A stretch of 64,000 nucleotides of DNA from Phymatolithon calcareum (Eukaryota; Rhodophyta; Florideophyceae; Hapalidiales), in assembly GCA_977006965.1 (NCBI GenBank), contig OZ345368.1, positions 248,001-312,000 on the forward strand, in the 5' to 3' direction. Within the stretch, counting starts at the first letter, position 1. Each line of letters starts with the position of its first letter. The position numbers were made by a program, and so were the translations under genes. Under the pieces are notes generated by a model. That model worked only from the letters and a program-made list of their open reading frames with translations, ran no database searches and was not told the DNA's origin. Shown in pieces: positions 51,910-63,401 of the stretch.

Positions 51910-53180
51910 GGGCGACTTCGCGCTCGATGTTCCTCGGGTTCTTCCTGCGTCCTTCGCAACAATGGCTGGGGTCTTCTATAGCGACAGAGAGGCTACCAAA
52001 GACAGACAGGAACGTTTCAGAAAGTCCTGTGCAATTGTTCGCAGATGATGTTCAGCTTCAAGCGAAGACAGGACGAGGAATGCAGAAACTTCTTGATATA
52101 GCGACCAGTTGGGCAAGCGAAAATGGCATGAAATGGAACACAAAACCAGGAAAAAGCGAAGTTCTTAAGTACAAAGGACTTCAGAAGCACACGTTTTACT
52201 TGGCAGGACGAGAACTATATCAAGCCTGGAGACTCTCGTATCTTGGGGTAAGCATGAATAACAAGGGTGTTACGGATGACACGGCCATAGCAAGAGTTCG
52301 AAATGCTGCAGGATGCATACATAAGCTGCGGGAGCTTGGAGTGAATGTTCGAGGATTCAAACCGGAGACATGCATCAGGATCTTTAAGTCGCTAATTATC
52401 CCGAAATGGGAGTATGCGTTACACGTTACTCCAATGACAAATCGATTGCTCTCGGCAATCGAGTCGGCAGAGGGCTTGTTCTACAAAAATGTTTTCGGAA
52501 AGTATGCCGAACACCGCCGAGACCGAATGCGAGTTCTGTGCCGACTGGGACCACCAAAGATGAGGAGACGTCATCAAGCAGAAAGGTTTGCATTAAGCCT
52601 GGTAAGGCACAAAAAGCGCCTTGAAGAAACAGAAGAGTACGTTGGAAGAGATGAGGACGTAAAGGAAGCAATGAAGGATATTGAATATCTCAAGATGTAT
52701 GAAGACTTGCGACAAGCCCTTCAGAAATCCCAGGAGGGATCTGTCACGAAGAAGACGAGGAGAGAAGAAACAATTAAGGTATGGGAAAAGGAAGAAGAAG
52801 GCAGGTCAATGAAGATTCCTATTGAAGGCAAGCTACCAGGGATCCTTTACATAGGAGAAAGAACAACACGTTTAAGGTGCCTAAGGTTGACATTCAACCG
52901 AGCACCCCTTTGGAGGAAATCAGTGTTGGGTGCGTACTGTGGGATTACCGCGGTGGTCGAACTAGTCGCCTTACAACGTACTCTAGCGTCATCGAAGATG
53001 AGTACAGAAATTGAGTTTGAGTGCAAGAGACTTACCGGAGCTCTTGTTGGGAGAGAATTACGAATCAAGAACGTTTTGAGCAGCCAGATGACTATAGCGT
53101 AGAGATTATGCAAGAGCTGCCCCGTTACTCCAAGGTGAGGCTTTGGGAGCTCTCAAAAATAAAATCATCAAATATCCCCC
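51910..53180 (+). mobile_element. LINE family C copy, 5'-truncated
   Basis: A long open frame (51,927-53,102) reads VQLFADDVQLQAKTGRGMQKLL (motif C) then GMKWNTKPGKSEVLKYKGLQ, RLSYLGVSMNNKGVTDDTA, KWEYALHVTPMTNRL, RDRMRVLCRLGPPKMRRRHQAE, and a C-terminal FNRAPLWRKSVLGAYCG...VVELVALQR. It starts inside RT motif B (a decayed RGVPQGS-like VPRVLP near 51,928). No stop interrupts 1.1 kb, so it is young or was truncated on insertion. It ends with ctctcaaaaataaaatcatcaaatatcccccc near 53,175. Confidence 0.8.
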
Positions 53181-54259
53181 CGCTACCGATGCAAATTTTG
53201 CTGATTGTCTGAGGTCGATTGCTCACATTAACTCCTCTCTTGGGACACGATCATATGCTAACTTCAAGACACATATGGCTCTTTCTGGGCATTTCCAGGG
53301 ATGAAATCCCACTTGCGATGATTTGTCAAAGGTATACTCCTTCCGAATCAGTTTGTACACCGCTCATTCATTCAAAGATTTTGCGAGCGTGTGAAAACAT
53401 ATTTTCTTTTACTGGTGTCTAAGCCGTTGCGTTTAGGGAAGCCTCCATATTACGCATTAGACTAAGCGGACGAATAGACGAAACGCCGCTAAACGCACCA
53501 CCCGTATCAAATTCTAAATCTATTCTATAATTGCCTTAGTTCACAAGAAACTTAAACAAGAGCGCCCATCCTTTCCAACCCTCGTGCGCAACGCGATATG
53601 GCAAAAAGAAGAAAATCTATTGCAGTCGTATATTACAGATGAAGCTCAGACTCTCGAAATGAGTCCTATCTCCGCTCTGAAATTTGAGCATAAGCACTGT
53701 ATCGAAAACAAATTGGTATTCCCTGCGAACGCAGATGGGACAGTGGGTAGGTTGAAAGGTAAGCCCTGACGAAGAAAGAGTTGACGGCTCGCAGACGAAG
53801 GGGTCTCTTATACTGCTTGGACTTCGTCGCGCAAAGCGGAGCCAACCCAGACGTATGGCGAACGGCCCGAATCGCATAGACAGACACTGTCGGTGGCCGG
53901 GGGTGGCGCTGCCGTCGGTACATCCGCGCGCCGCTCGCAAGCTCGTGTTGCTTCCTTTAGACCGTTGCGCCCACGCGCGAAGCAGATTCGACCCAGACGC
54001 ATGGCGAACGTCTCGAAACGCCGAGGCAAATACTTTCGGATCCCGGGAGCATTTGTCCGACTCGGATGCGCCCGACAATGGCGGTTCTTGTGTCTCTTCA
54101 ACATTCATCCAACAGCCAGTGTCCAATCACTTGTCTTCGCGTGCCATTATGGCCGTTGACCAATCGCTGTCAAGGACTCCTTGCCAACCTCACAGCTTTT
54201 CTCCGCAGACTGAATCGCAGCATCGCACGGTGTCGCCAATATTGTTTTCACGCTTCATA
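53181..54259. other. Unassigned region with a diverged direct duplication
   Basis: Open frames exist (for example 53,617-54,126 minus) but none is recognised. Two related segments of about 50 bp, GCGCAAAGCGGAGCCAACCC...GTATGGCGAACGG near 53,830 and GCGCGAAGCAGATTCGACCC...GCATGGCGAACGT near 53,978, lie about 150 bp apart, so the frame is partly repetitive. No element signature is seen. Confidence 0.35.
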
Positions 54260-54970
54260 CTTGAATCAAGTACATGATAATAGCGAAATAGGCCTGTAGC
54301 TTTTTCGGGGAACTTAGGTCTTCTTTCTTGAATACTGGAACTGCCAGCGCCTCTGGATGAGAGGGGCGACTTAGAGCTCCTTGAGCTCTCGTTTTAGTGC
54401 TCGTGTGACTTGAAACTTCCTCGGCGGTATGGCTCCTCCTTGATCATCCTTGGGCACCTTAATCAGATGTGTTAGCATTTAATGACGGGTCTAAGGGCTT
54501 TCCTTGGCAGAAATTCATTTGCGCTTTCCTCTTCCTCATCCCAATTAGATTTTTCATCTTTTTCGCGAAGTCCGTTGGTGTTGAGGCGAAGAAGCCTTCA
54601 GTGCATTTTTGAAAGCAAGCTCGTCTGTTTGCCCTGGCCATATTTTTCACCTTCCTGCCAAGATCTCTATGTGCTTGTCAGTCGCCACTCGCGTCCATTC
54701 TCGAGAATGAAGCCATAAAAAATACTTGAAGATCTCCAAGTATTTTTTAAGTATTTTGTTCGTAGCTTAGAAAGTCAGTACAGCTCCTTCGTCCAAAATT
54801 CCCGGAATCTTCTCGGTTTACTTGACTTCTCGTAGAGCCAAGGTCGATGATATCACGAGCTCTTCTGGATTCTGTCTATGGAAGAGTTTCTTTTCTCGTT
54901 GGTGTAGCACGATGCAGTGGACTACAAAAACCCACCTCTGGTCTCCTTCGGGACCTCGAGGGGGAAAAAT
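54260..54970 (-). mobile_element. Fourth LINE-like relic (endonuclease end to RT start)
   Basis: The minus strand gives KNMARANRRACFQKCTEGF...NLIGMRKRK (54,459-54,650), like the helical linker between endonuclease and RT, and EALAVPVFKKEDLSSPKK near 54,300-54,340, like the RT entry 'P.pK..d......yRPIsl'. It is strongly decayed and lacks the RT core. The family assignment is tentative. Confidence 0.45.
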
Positions 54971-54989
54971 ACTCCCCAGTCCTGTGACA

Positions 54990-55258
54990 CGCTGTGATTT
55001 CAAGTTGTGGGCACGAGCTCTGGAACCTGGTGCTGAAATTGAGCTTATTGCACTCCAACGCATACTCGGGTCTAAGATGGATGGGCAAAGAGACTGAATA
55101 TGAATGCAAAAGTCTAACTCGAACTCCTATATGGAGAGAAACTCGATTCAAGGAAATGTTAGGAAAATAGAATGCGGTAAGTTAGAAGTAATTGAGAAGC
55201 TGCCCGATTACTCACAGTGAGGTCTTGGGTGCTTTTAAAATAAATCAACATATATCCC
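54990..55258 (+). mobile_element. LINE family C, 3'-end fragment
   Basis: Plus-strand EIELIALQRILGSK matches VIELVALQRILSSSK in the other family C copies, followed by their C-terminus and the terminal ggtgcttttaaaataaatcaacatatatccccc. It is 5'-truncated to about 270 bp and directly abuts the minus-strand family B LINE at 55,262. Confidence 0.7.
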
Positions 55259-55564
55259 CCATTCCTTACTTATCAACAGCCCGGAAGATGGTTAGGAGCT
55301 CGTCGAGTGCTCGCTTAGTCCAGACGCTGTCCTCTTTGGAGCGTCTGTCCTTTGCGAGGCCATTTATCACGTCTTCGATGGCATCTTTCCCACATTGGCC
55401 GGTGAGTTCGATCAGGGTGGAGGTGCTCATTGAAGGGAACATTCCAAATGACCACTTGATGGCAAGTGTTCTATGTCTTCTTGAGTTGAAGAGAGGTTGC
55501 GGAGGTAACGACACTTTCGCGTGCGGTATAGGTCGTTTTTTCGACTTTTCCAAATCCTCTGTGG

Positions 55565-57340
55565 TCGTGGGTTACGTCACCAGGCGATGATGCAAGAGCA
55601 TGGTGAATTATCGATCGAGGAGTACCTCAAGGGTCCCCACTGAGCCCGTGCCTGTACAATATCTTCATGGACACATTCGCGGAAGCGCTCTCCAAGTTCC
55701 CGAGCGACGTCTCGGATAATCCAGCTCAACTGTTCTCTGACGATGTACAGCTACAATCTAAGGATGGAGAAGGAATGCAGAAGCTGCTTGATATAGCTAC
55801 CACCTGGGCGAAGGAATTGGTATGAGCTGGAACACAAAGCCAGGAAAGAGCGAGATCCTTAAATACGAGGGACTTCCGCAACACACCTTCCACATTGCGG
55901 GTCGAATTCTTCATCAAGCATGGAGGCTCTCGTATCTCGGGATAAGCATGAACCACAAAGGCGTAACAGACGACATGGCGTTATCAAGAGTGCGAAATGC
56001 AGTGGGGTGCATACGCATACTGCGAGATATTGGAGTCAACGTTCTAGGCTTTCAGCCTGTAACATGCGTTAGAATCTTCAAGTCGCTTATTTTGCCAAAG
56101 TGGGAGTATGCACTCCACGTGACGCCACTGGCAAAGCGATTACAATCAGCAATCGAATCTGCAGAAGGTTTATTCTTTAAGAATGTTTTTGGGACATATG
56201 CCCAGAACCGCCATGGTAGAATGCGAGTTCTGTGCCTACTAGAACCACCAGCCATGAGGAGAAGCCATCAAGCAGAAAGGTTTTCTGCGAGTCTAGTGAG
56301 ACAAGAAGCGCCTCGATGAGGCAGATGAGTATTTGTTGCTTGGTACGTTCTTGCAGCGGTTGGTGCTGCGAGGATTGAAGTTGAAGAAAAGTGGAGAGCG
56401 TGCTTTTGCTCTGTTGTTTATTGAAAGTTGGACTAAAGTCCACTACTTAAAGAGAAACAAGTGAAATTGGCTGTGCGGTTACACCCACAGCAGAACGATG
56501 AAAGGCACCGAGCATTGATACAGCGCATCGAACAGTTACCGTAATTGGTAACAAGATGACTGTAGCGGAAATTTGTTCTCCATCTTGGGTGGTAGTTTTC
56601 AAGAGGTTCATAGAAAGAACAGGAAACGAGAATTCAAAGGCAATTACAAAGTTCATGCGAATTCCTCCGAATCGGGTTGAGAGGATAAAAGTGTTTCCGT
56701 TCGGGAAGCACTGGTGTTCCAAATGAAGCACGAAGTGAGAGCCTGCGGATGAAACGGCTCAAGCGAATAATAGCCCATGATACGCAGCAGTATTCTGGGA
56801 GAGATGAAGATATTAAAGAGGCAACCAAGGACATAGAGTGCCTCAAGAAATATGAAGATCTGCAGCAAGCTCTCGATAAAGCGGAGGAGGGCTCAGTCTC
56901 AAAGAAAGAGAGACGAAATGAAATAATTGAGTTATGGGCAAAGGAAGAAGAGGGCAGATCGCTCGAGATATCAACCGATTCGAACAGTCTACCGGTGGTT
57001 CCCCGCGTAAGAGAATGGTCGACACGCTTGCGATGTCTACGGCTGATATTCAACAGAGCACCTCTTTGGAGAAAATCAGTACTAGGTGCATACTTTGGTG
57101 TCACAGCCGTGATTGAGCTGGTCGCACTCCAACGCATTCTATCTTCATCCAAGATTAGTCCCGAAATTGAATATGAATGTAAGAGACTCACTAGAGCACT
57201 TGTTGGGAGAGAAATACGAATCAAGGATATAATGAATAGTCAAACTACGTTAGCTTAGAAAATCGTGCAAAAGCGGCCCTGTTACTCTTGAAGAGAGGCC
57301 TTGGGAGCTTTTAAAATAAATCAACACATATCCCCCCCCC
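55565..57340 (+). mobile_element. LINE family C copy, 5'-truncated, with an LTR inside
   Basis: Begins SWVTSPGDDARAW in RT motif B upstream sequence, then RGVPQGSPLSPCLYNIFMD, QLFSDDVQLQSKDGEGM (motif C with FADD changed to FSDD), LSYLGISMNHKGVTDDMAL, KWEYALHVTPLAKRL, HGRMRVLCLLEPPAMRR and, after the solo LTR, YSGRDEDIKEATKDIEC to MNSQTTLA. Flanks ATCCTCTGTGG (55,554-55,564) and ATCCTCTACGG (57,341-57,351) form a duplication with two mismatches. Stop codons are present at the RT start. The 3' end is ggagcttttaaaataaatcaacacatatcccccc. Confidence 0.85.
56334..56789. repeat. 456-bp solo LTR with 5-bp target duplication
   Basis: Begins TGTTGCTTGG and ends ATACGCAGCA, an imperfect TG...CA inverted terminus. 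It is flanked by GTATT at 56,329-56,333 and 56,790-56,794. Excising it with one GTATT restores the LINE frame (EADEYSGRDED compared with ETEEYVGRDED in the neighbouring copy). It shows no similarity that I can see to the LTRs at 12.5 and 29.1 kb, so it belongs to another LTR family. Strand is not determined. Confidence 0.85.
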
Positions 57341-58189
57341 ATCCTCTACGGCCTCCAGTATCTTGTTTCTTTGCTATTTCTTGATGTTTGTCGTAGCTGT
57401 TGTTTCGTGTGCAGCTTCGCACAGGAAGCCATTCACTCTCGCGTGGACAATATCTCTCTCTGCTTCTAAACTTTCCTTTTTCGCTATCTCTGTCGTTGGA
57501 CCAGATATCAGCGCATCGCGTCTTCTTATCAATCTCTACACAAAGCGTCTTGCAATGACGTCTCTTCTTCCCTTGGGTTGGAGGATGCCACACATGGCCC
57601 TGCACCTGTCCAAGTTTCTTTTGCTTGGTTTCCCACGGATTTTCCCGAAGAACATAGATTCAACGTTCCTGAGTTCCGAGGCCACCTTCGCGGTCAAAGG
57701 CGTGAGATGTAGAGCATATTCTCATCTTAACTGCACAAGAGATTTGTACTGCCTAATCGCCCTCGCGGGGTGGACACCATTAGTAAGCACGCCCAGCCGT
57801 CGAAGATACCCGAGCACATTTTTGGATTTCTTGATCCTGTCTGTCAGTTTGGTGTCTGAAACTCCCTGTGGTGTTACCCCGAGGTATTTTACTTTCCGGA
57901 GAGTCTTTTTCCGCAGCCCCGAGAGCCGGAAGCTATGACATGCCGTGTCCTTGGTCCAAAGAATTACACTTTTCACTGAGTTCCACGCCAGACCATTTCT
58001 CTGTGCCCACTCCGAGGCTAGATCTAGGATACTTTGGAGGCCTTACACTGATTTTGCGAACAATTTCACGTCGTCTGCGAACATTTTGCAGGGCTCGTTT
58101 GATATATTCTCCGGAATGGAGTCTAGAGCAACGGCAAACGTATCCATGAAGATATAACTAAAGGTCAACCCTTTCAACAAAACGCCATC

Positions 58190-59866
58190 AACTGTTTGCA
58201 CCAGCATACGCGGCATGTCGATACAAACGAACAACCTCAGACTTGTTCGCGGCAACGCCCATTTCATGCTGACAACCAATGGCAACTTTTTCATAAGTTT
58301 CAATGCTTCCTGCACTCGCGGTATCTCGATACAAACGAACAGCGTCGCATCCGTTCAGATGAACGCCAATTCCATGATGATGGCACCACCCAAGGATATA
58401 CAAGCAAAAATGATTTCTCCATTTGAGGCAAATCGATATAAACGAACAGCTTCAACTGGGCCGGGGTAACGGCCGATCCCATGCTGGTACCATACTGTCG
58501 TGAGTATCCAGGAACAGAACGATGGGTTCAGCTCCCTAATGAGACGACGGCAGATGCCGGACGCCAATACAACTTGTCTAGGCAGAAACTCCAGAAGGGA
58601 TGTAGTGCTTTCGGTAAGATGTCTTACAGCTCGCTTGGTCAGCAACTCCGATGGGATGTAGTGACTTCGGCAGGAGTGTTCCAGTCCAATGGTATGCAAT
58701 GAGTAAGTTTATCTTTAGATATCCTTGGGGGTTCGTTTGTGGTTGGTGAAGTTGATAGTGGTGGCTTCCTCGAGAAAGACTTCGATCACCGCTTAAGTAG
58801 TCTCTACATCACTCCATCTACCTCTGAGTGTCTAGCTACATTCTCGCAAGGTATCCGAAGTGTCAGCGCGCGACACAATGCGTTTCACACCGTTCGTAAT
58901 CCGCGCCAGTAGACTTTTTTGGCTCACAGATGGTCGACATTGCTAACAGGCAACGGTACTTCCATTCGACTGTCGGTCCCCAACGGATTGATAAACTCGC
59001 TGTCGGTGGTTAGCGAGAAACATACACAACGTTATTTGGAGCTATAATATTTCCAACATTGGGCTCAATTTGCGACAAACGCACAGCTTCATGTGGGTTC
59101 TCTTTATTGCTAATGCCGTGCTGATCGAAGTGCCCGCGGTTGCTTTGGGCAAAGCATTACGTACCATCCTGCACTGATCGACACAGGCGCACGGCGTCAG
59201 CCCCGATCTTATATGCATCTACACGAGGGTCATCAAGGAAAGCCATGCTGCTCTGAAGGAGACTCCGTGCTGCATCCATCACTGCCTCCGGAATGGCCTT
59301 TGTTGCGCTGATTTCCTCATCATTGCAGTGCTCAAGGTTATTGTCCGCACAATCTTCCTGCGCGATTTTTTGACAATGCCAATTGCGTCCTGGTAGGGGC
59401 ATCCGACATTTAGTTGAGCACCGGATTTTGCAGCACCTCGATACGATCGCACAGTTTTACGTACGACGGAATCGAAATGCTCTTTCAGTGGACTAAGGCG
59501 CTGAAAAATCGAGGAAAATCCACCGACAGAGTCTTGAGATAATCTGCAGGATTTGAATCTTGACAAGAACGAACGGCTGGTCTGGAAATCACGGAGTTCA
59601 ACTTTGATGATTTTGAAATAATCAGCGACGCGCTGAAAGACATTGCCGGGCATAATGGTAATGTCCATCGAAAACCAATATTCAGAAATAGTGTCCAGAA
59701 TTCTCAACACGCAACTCTCCAAAGAACCAATGAGACTTAGAAAACTTTTGCGCCCAACTTTCCATCGCTTGAAACCGTTAAGAATATTCAGGATGTCCTC
59801 GCAGCTGTCAAGAGCCAAGCCCGAAACCTCTAGCCCGGACATGGCAGCGGTGTGCGCAGTTGGCAA
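58190..59866 (-). pseudogene. Sel1-repeat protein gene, broken and interrupted by a LINE
   Basis: A 195-codon frame starts at 59,866 (MPTAHTAAMSGLEV; an inner ATG follows) with a helical, otherwise unknown N-terminus. A frameshift in a run of A near 59,365 leads to EAVMDAARSLLQSSMAF and DAYKIGADAVRLCRSVQDG. Further Sel1 units follow: HGISNKENPHEAVRLSQ (about 59,060), YQHGIGRYPGPVEAVRLYRFAS (about 58,450), GWCHHHGIGVHLNGCDAVRLYRDTA and CQHEMGVAANKSEVVRLYRHAA (58,188-58,403). The G-x-G-V / A-V-x-L-Y-R-x-A pattern is the Sel1 repeat, a protein-protein interaction solenoid. Stops and frameshifts separate the units. The gene ends abruptly at 58,190 where the LINE begins. Confidence 0.6.
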
Positions 59867-59899
59867 GAGGAATTTTCCGGTAGAATGCTGGCAATAAGT

Positions 59900-61029
59900 T
59901 CACGGGGTGTAATCTGGGAAAAACAATTCGAAACACCGAGGGATCCGAAGAGCTGGGAGAAGGGCGTGGAAACCCAGAACTGCAGTCCGCCACCAAGGAG
60001 CTACAGTACAGTATGTCTCTCTAGCTAGCAGGATTAACCCCCTGCCGCAATCTAAGTAGAGGTAAAAATAGAAACACAGCATTCATTATTATTTTTAGAT
60101 GTCTCTTGTGCGATTACAGGCACACAAATGTACAGTACATATATGCCTTTCAGTTTATCTTATGCCCCTGCTTCCCCCGTTCATTTACTGGGTGCTGAAA
60201 ACAAGGACACCAAGCGATCTGGCCTCATAAAACGCTAAATTTTGTTCCGACGCTGATCGCTAGAAAACAAGTCAAAAAGTTTGCACGTCTTTCTTCAATT
60301 ATAATTGACTGAATTTTAGGGCCCGGATTGCGAAAAGGGGCATGACATACAGGAGCCCTGCTTTCTCGCAATCGGTGTCTTATCATACAAGGACTGTCTC
60401 GCTTAGCAAGAAATTGTTGCCCGTTGATCGCCATACAGTATATGTAATGGTGAAAGAAGAATAAAAGTTATTTAATAGTGGCTGGAGAAGCTACGTTTCG
60501 CATCGGCGGTTACCCGAGCATGCCTCCAATACTCAAACGATCTTCAACCGATACCAGTACAGTAGTATATCGTCAAAGGAATGAATATACAGTAAAGAGG
60601 TTCCCTGTGCTCGGTGTTCTGCTCTGCCCCCATATGCAAACTGTGTCGCGTTGATTCCTTTATCGTACCATCCTCAGTCTCTTAGCGGGTGAGTTTTGCG
60701 CCAATGGAATTCAAGAGGCCTGTCTCAACTCATTCCGTAGCGCTGGAACAATGAAATTGATGACGGAGGAGGAGGTAGGTTTAGGTACTCCCTTCGAAAA
60801 GTCGCACTTTCGTGCCGACACGTGGTTTTCCCCTCAAGCTTTGCAACTCTGCCCACCTTGTTTCAGCTACAGTACAGTAGATATGTAAGGAGTGCGCTAA
60901 GCTTTCGCCTTGCTTTATCATATTTGAGGAACACAAAAATGTTGGGCTGTTTTGGCGTTCCCCTCCAAATTATGATGTCTACGTTTGGGGTGATCTTTAT
61001 TTAGGTGGAATGCGGACGCTGTTCAGTCA
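59900..61029. other. Unassigned region with repeated TACAGTACAGTA motif
   Basis: No convincing gene. CTACAGTACAGTA occurs near 60,001 and 60,868, with CCAGTACAGTAGTA near 60,556 and GTACAGTACAT near 60,131. A related palindrome GTACTGTACAGTAC lies near 63,956. The clustering upstream of the 61.2 kb ORF could be regulatory or chance. Confidence 0.35.
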
Positions 61030-61199
61030 GTGCGAAGAGAGAAGAGAAACTGTTGTTCAACGTTAACCCCTGCCACGGCGATATTTCTTCTCATGGGTCG
61101 TCGTCGCAAACTGGCCTCCGCTGCAAAGTTCGCCCCCGTATGCGAAACCGTCGCTGTGCAACCACAGACTCCCAATGATCCTTCCAGTGTGGAGTCAGG

Positions 61200-61598
61200 A
61201 TGTGGTTGCAGCTAGGCATTCAGTCACCGCTAACGATTTTCAAGCACGGTGCAAACGGTGAGGGGATTTGCGAGTCATATTGGGAGAGTGAGCAGGCGCT
61301 CTTTACCGCTTTCGCAGATTGCCTGACAGGTCATGAAACGGCAAGCGCAGATGAAATACGTGCCATACTTGCTCGTGTGAACGCGGATGAATATTCCTGT
61401 CAAATTGAGTCCGGTGAACCGACTCGAGTATTCGAAACGTACCCGGTATACGATGAAATGATAGAATCGATGTATTTGTCTTATCTCTACCAGGACGATG
61501 AGGAGGCGGAAGAACCTGCTGCGGCCGATGCAGACCTACAAGAGATTGCTGCAGTTACTGCCGACCTGCAACATGCAAAGGACTATGCAGACGCATAG
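61200..61598 (+). CDS. Small acidic ORF, function unknown
   Basis: An open frame of 132 codons (MWLQLGIQSPLTIFKHG...). It is acidic, with an Ala/Asp/Glu-rich C-terminal half (DDEEAEEPAAADADLQEIAAVTADL) and no motif I know. An upstream frame (61,093-61,215, MGRRRKLASAAKFAPVCETV...) and a downstream frame (to 61,734) overlap it in other phases. This could mean a frameshifted larger gene, a spliced gene, or chance. No retroelement signature is present, so a host origin is possible. Confidence 0.35.
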   Translation: MWLQLGIQSPLTIFKHGANGEGICESYWESEQALFTAFADCLTGHETASADEIRAILARVNADEYSCQIESGEPTRVFETYPVYDEMIESMYLSYLYQDDEEAEEPAAADADLQEIAAVTADLQHAKDYADA

Positions 61599-61734
61599 CG
61601 CACATTTGCAAGCAAGCCAAGCACAGGTTTTAATGACTAAGCAACAACTTGGATACGTCCCTACCCATTATGAGAATGGAGTCCCTCACTGCAATAATCC
61701 GTATCGCTCCAATGCCGATGATTTCCGTTTTTAA

Positions 61735-62750
61735 TTTGGAGCACCCACTTCTCAGTCTTGGCATGATGACCATCATATTTGATCATAACGTTTCTGTGTC
61801 ATAAGACCAACCTTCGATTCATTTGAGCAGATATACCTTTTCACAACACAATTCCACTGCTATCGTATTCCGTCTCGAGTGCGGCCTCTGGGACTGTAGC
61901 GCTCGCAATGCTTAACTGGAACTACAATTTTCCTCAGTGAGCCTTAGTCCGTTGCAGGCTCAGCATGCCCCTGAGAGTAGCTTGTCCTGAAAAAGCGCTA
62001 GAGATCTTTGATACCATGACCTGATCATGATTTTCTCAGGAACTGCGTGGTTGCCGTTTGCTGCCTTAATCTTATCTTAACCAGGGCACGCGCTCTTGCG
62101 CTTAGTACGCCATCGGCTGCACCACAATCATGAAGAGCCGAGATGACTCTTCGTTCAGCTGAGTCAGCTGCTTGTACTTGCAAACATTTGCATGTGTGAC
62201 AGCGTTGTTTTCGACATGTGCGAAGAAGCATATACACCACCCAAAAGATGTACCCAATGTCTCGGAGCATACTAATGATTCTTCTATCGTACTCCGAGTA
62301 AACGCTCACATGTCGCCGTGCACGAAGGTGCGAGGGAGGGCTAAGTGCCGGAAGCGCAAATGAAATAGAGAAGGCGCGTGCACACAATACAGTTACGGAT
62401 AACGGTTTGCATTTGATTTCGGTTGATCACACTCGACTTGAAGATCTGTCCTATCCGCATGTATCATTGGGAACAGAGATGGGACTTAAGTCTTGAGCGA
62501 ATGCTAGTTTTTTCCAGCTCACACGTTATTCAAAAGTTGTTGAGCTTGATAACAAAACCGCGCTGGTTGAAATCAGGAGAACACATGAGAAGAGGCGCTA
62601 TTCGCTTGCGGCTGGAGAGCATTTTTGGATTCCTCTACCATTGGACTCTGGACTCCGACAGTGCGACGAAACATGGACTTGCCACCAACAGGGAATGCCG
62701 TCAGGGTCAGGGAGGTGTAATGCTGTGTTCCGCGCGGCAGTCACCACAAA
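61735..62750. other. Unassigned region
   Basis: Frames on both strands (for example 62,025-62,387 minus) are unrecognised. Nothing in composition or repeats supports a gene. Confidence 0.4.
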
Positions 62751-62756
62751 ACCTGT

Positions 62757-63401
62757 TTCTTTCTTTCTTTCTTTCTTTACTGCAGAAGACGTTAACTAGA
62801 GTTAACATCAGGGGCTGTCAAGCAACCCCTCATTGTTCACGAATTTGAGTACTTCAAGCGGTTTCTCCCTACATAATTCCTCTACCGTTTTAGGGCCTAC
62901 TCTACCAATAGTCTGCCGTCTTGATAAAGCACGCCCACTACAGCGAAGAATTAAGTGATCAACAGTTTCTTTGGTTCCACCTGGACAGGCCTTGCACATG
63001 GGGTCGTATTCCGCCGAGCCATCGTCCTTCCGGTGAAAAGTTGCTACCAGCGAGCAGCATTCTGCGGAAAGTTAATTTAGGATGACTTCAGCACGTCTGT
63101 GACTAATCCGGAGTTCTGGGGGTAGAAACTGTACACTTCTTGGTTTCATCGAATTGCGTGGTTTAATTATGGACCGCGCGGCTTCCATGGTCAAGGGTAC
63201 GCCTTGATGCGTCACGATATCCGATTTCGTAATGCCTCGACGAGCAAGCTCGTCGGCTTTCTTGTTCCCAGGTATCCCACAGTGGCTTGGAACCCAAATC
63301 GCCTCGATGGTGACGTTGCCCTGCATCAATGCCTCCATGGCTTCCCACAGCTTCCTTGTCATTTCGCTATACATCCGAGGCTGTCCGGCCAATGCATCCA
63401 A
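62757..63401 (-). mobile_element. LINE 3' end with RNase H and zinc finger
   Basis: The minus frame (63,072-63,401) shows AIWVPSHCGIPGNKKADELARRG, the RNase H C-terminal motif with the catalytic Asp in KADELA. After one in-frame stop (63,072-63,074) the same frame gives CKACPGGTKETVDHLILRC, a C-x2-C...H-x4-C zinc motif typical after RNase H in some LINE ORF2 proteins. On the minus strand it ends near (AAAG)n, seen as TTTC repeats at 62,757-62,778, as LINE tails often do. Endonuclease and RT are not in the window, so this is a 5'-truncated copy of an I/R1-like, RNase H-bearing LINE. Confidence 0.8.

Larger units (their letters stand above)
55262..58190 (-). mobile_element. LINE family B copy 2, 5'-truncated and split
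   Basis: The left part (55,266-55,553) encodes KSKKRPIPHAKVSLPPQPLFNSRRHRTLAIKW and MFPSMSTSTLIELTGQCGKDAIED, closely matching the C-terminus of the full-length copy. The right part (57,341-58,190) holds FADDVKLFAKS (motif C), VKYLGVTPQGVSDTKLTDRIKKSKNVLG and TNGVHPARAIRQYKSLVQ. Family C copy 55,565-57,340 sits between. The 5' end falls inside RT motif B (VDGVLLKGLTFSYIFMDTF) at about 58,190 and joins a Sel1-repeat sequence. Confidence 0.8.
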
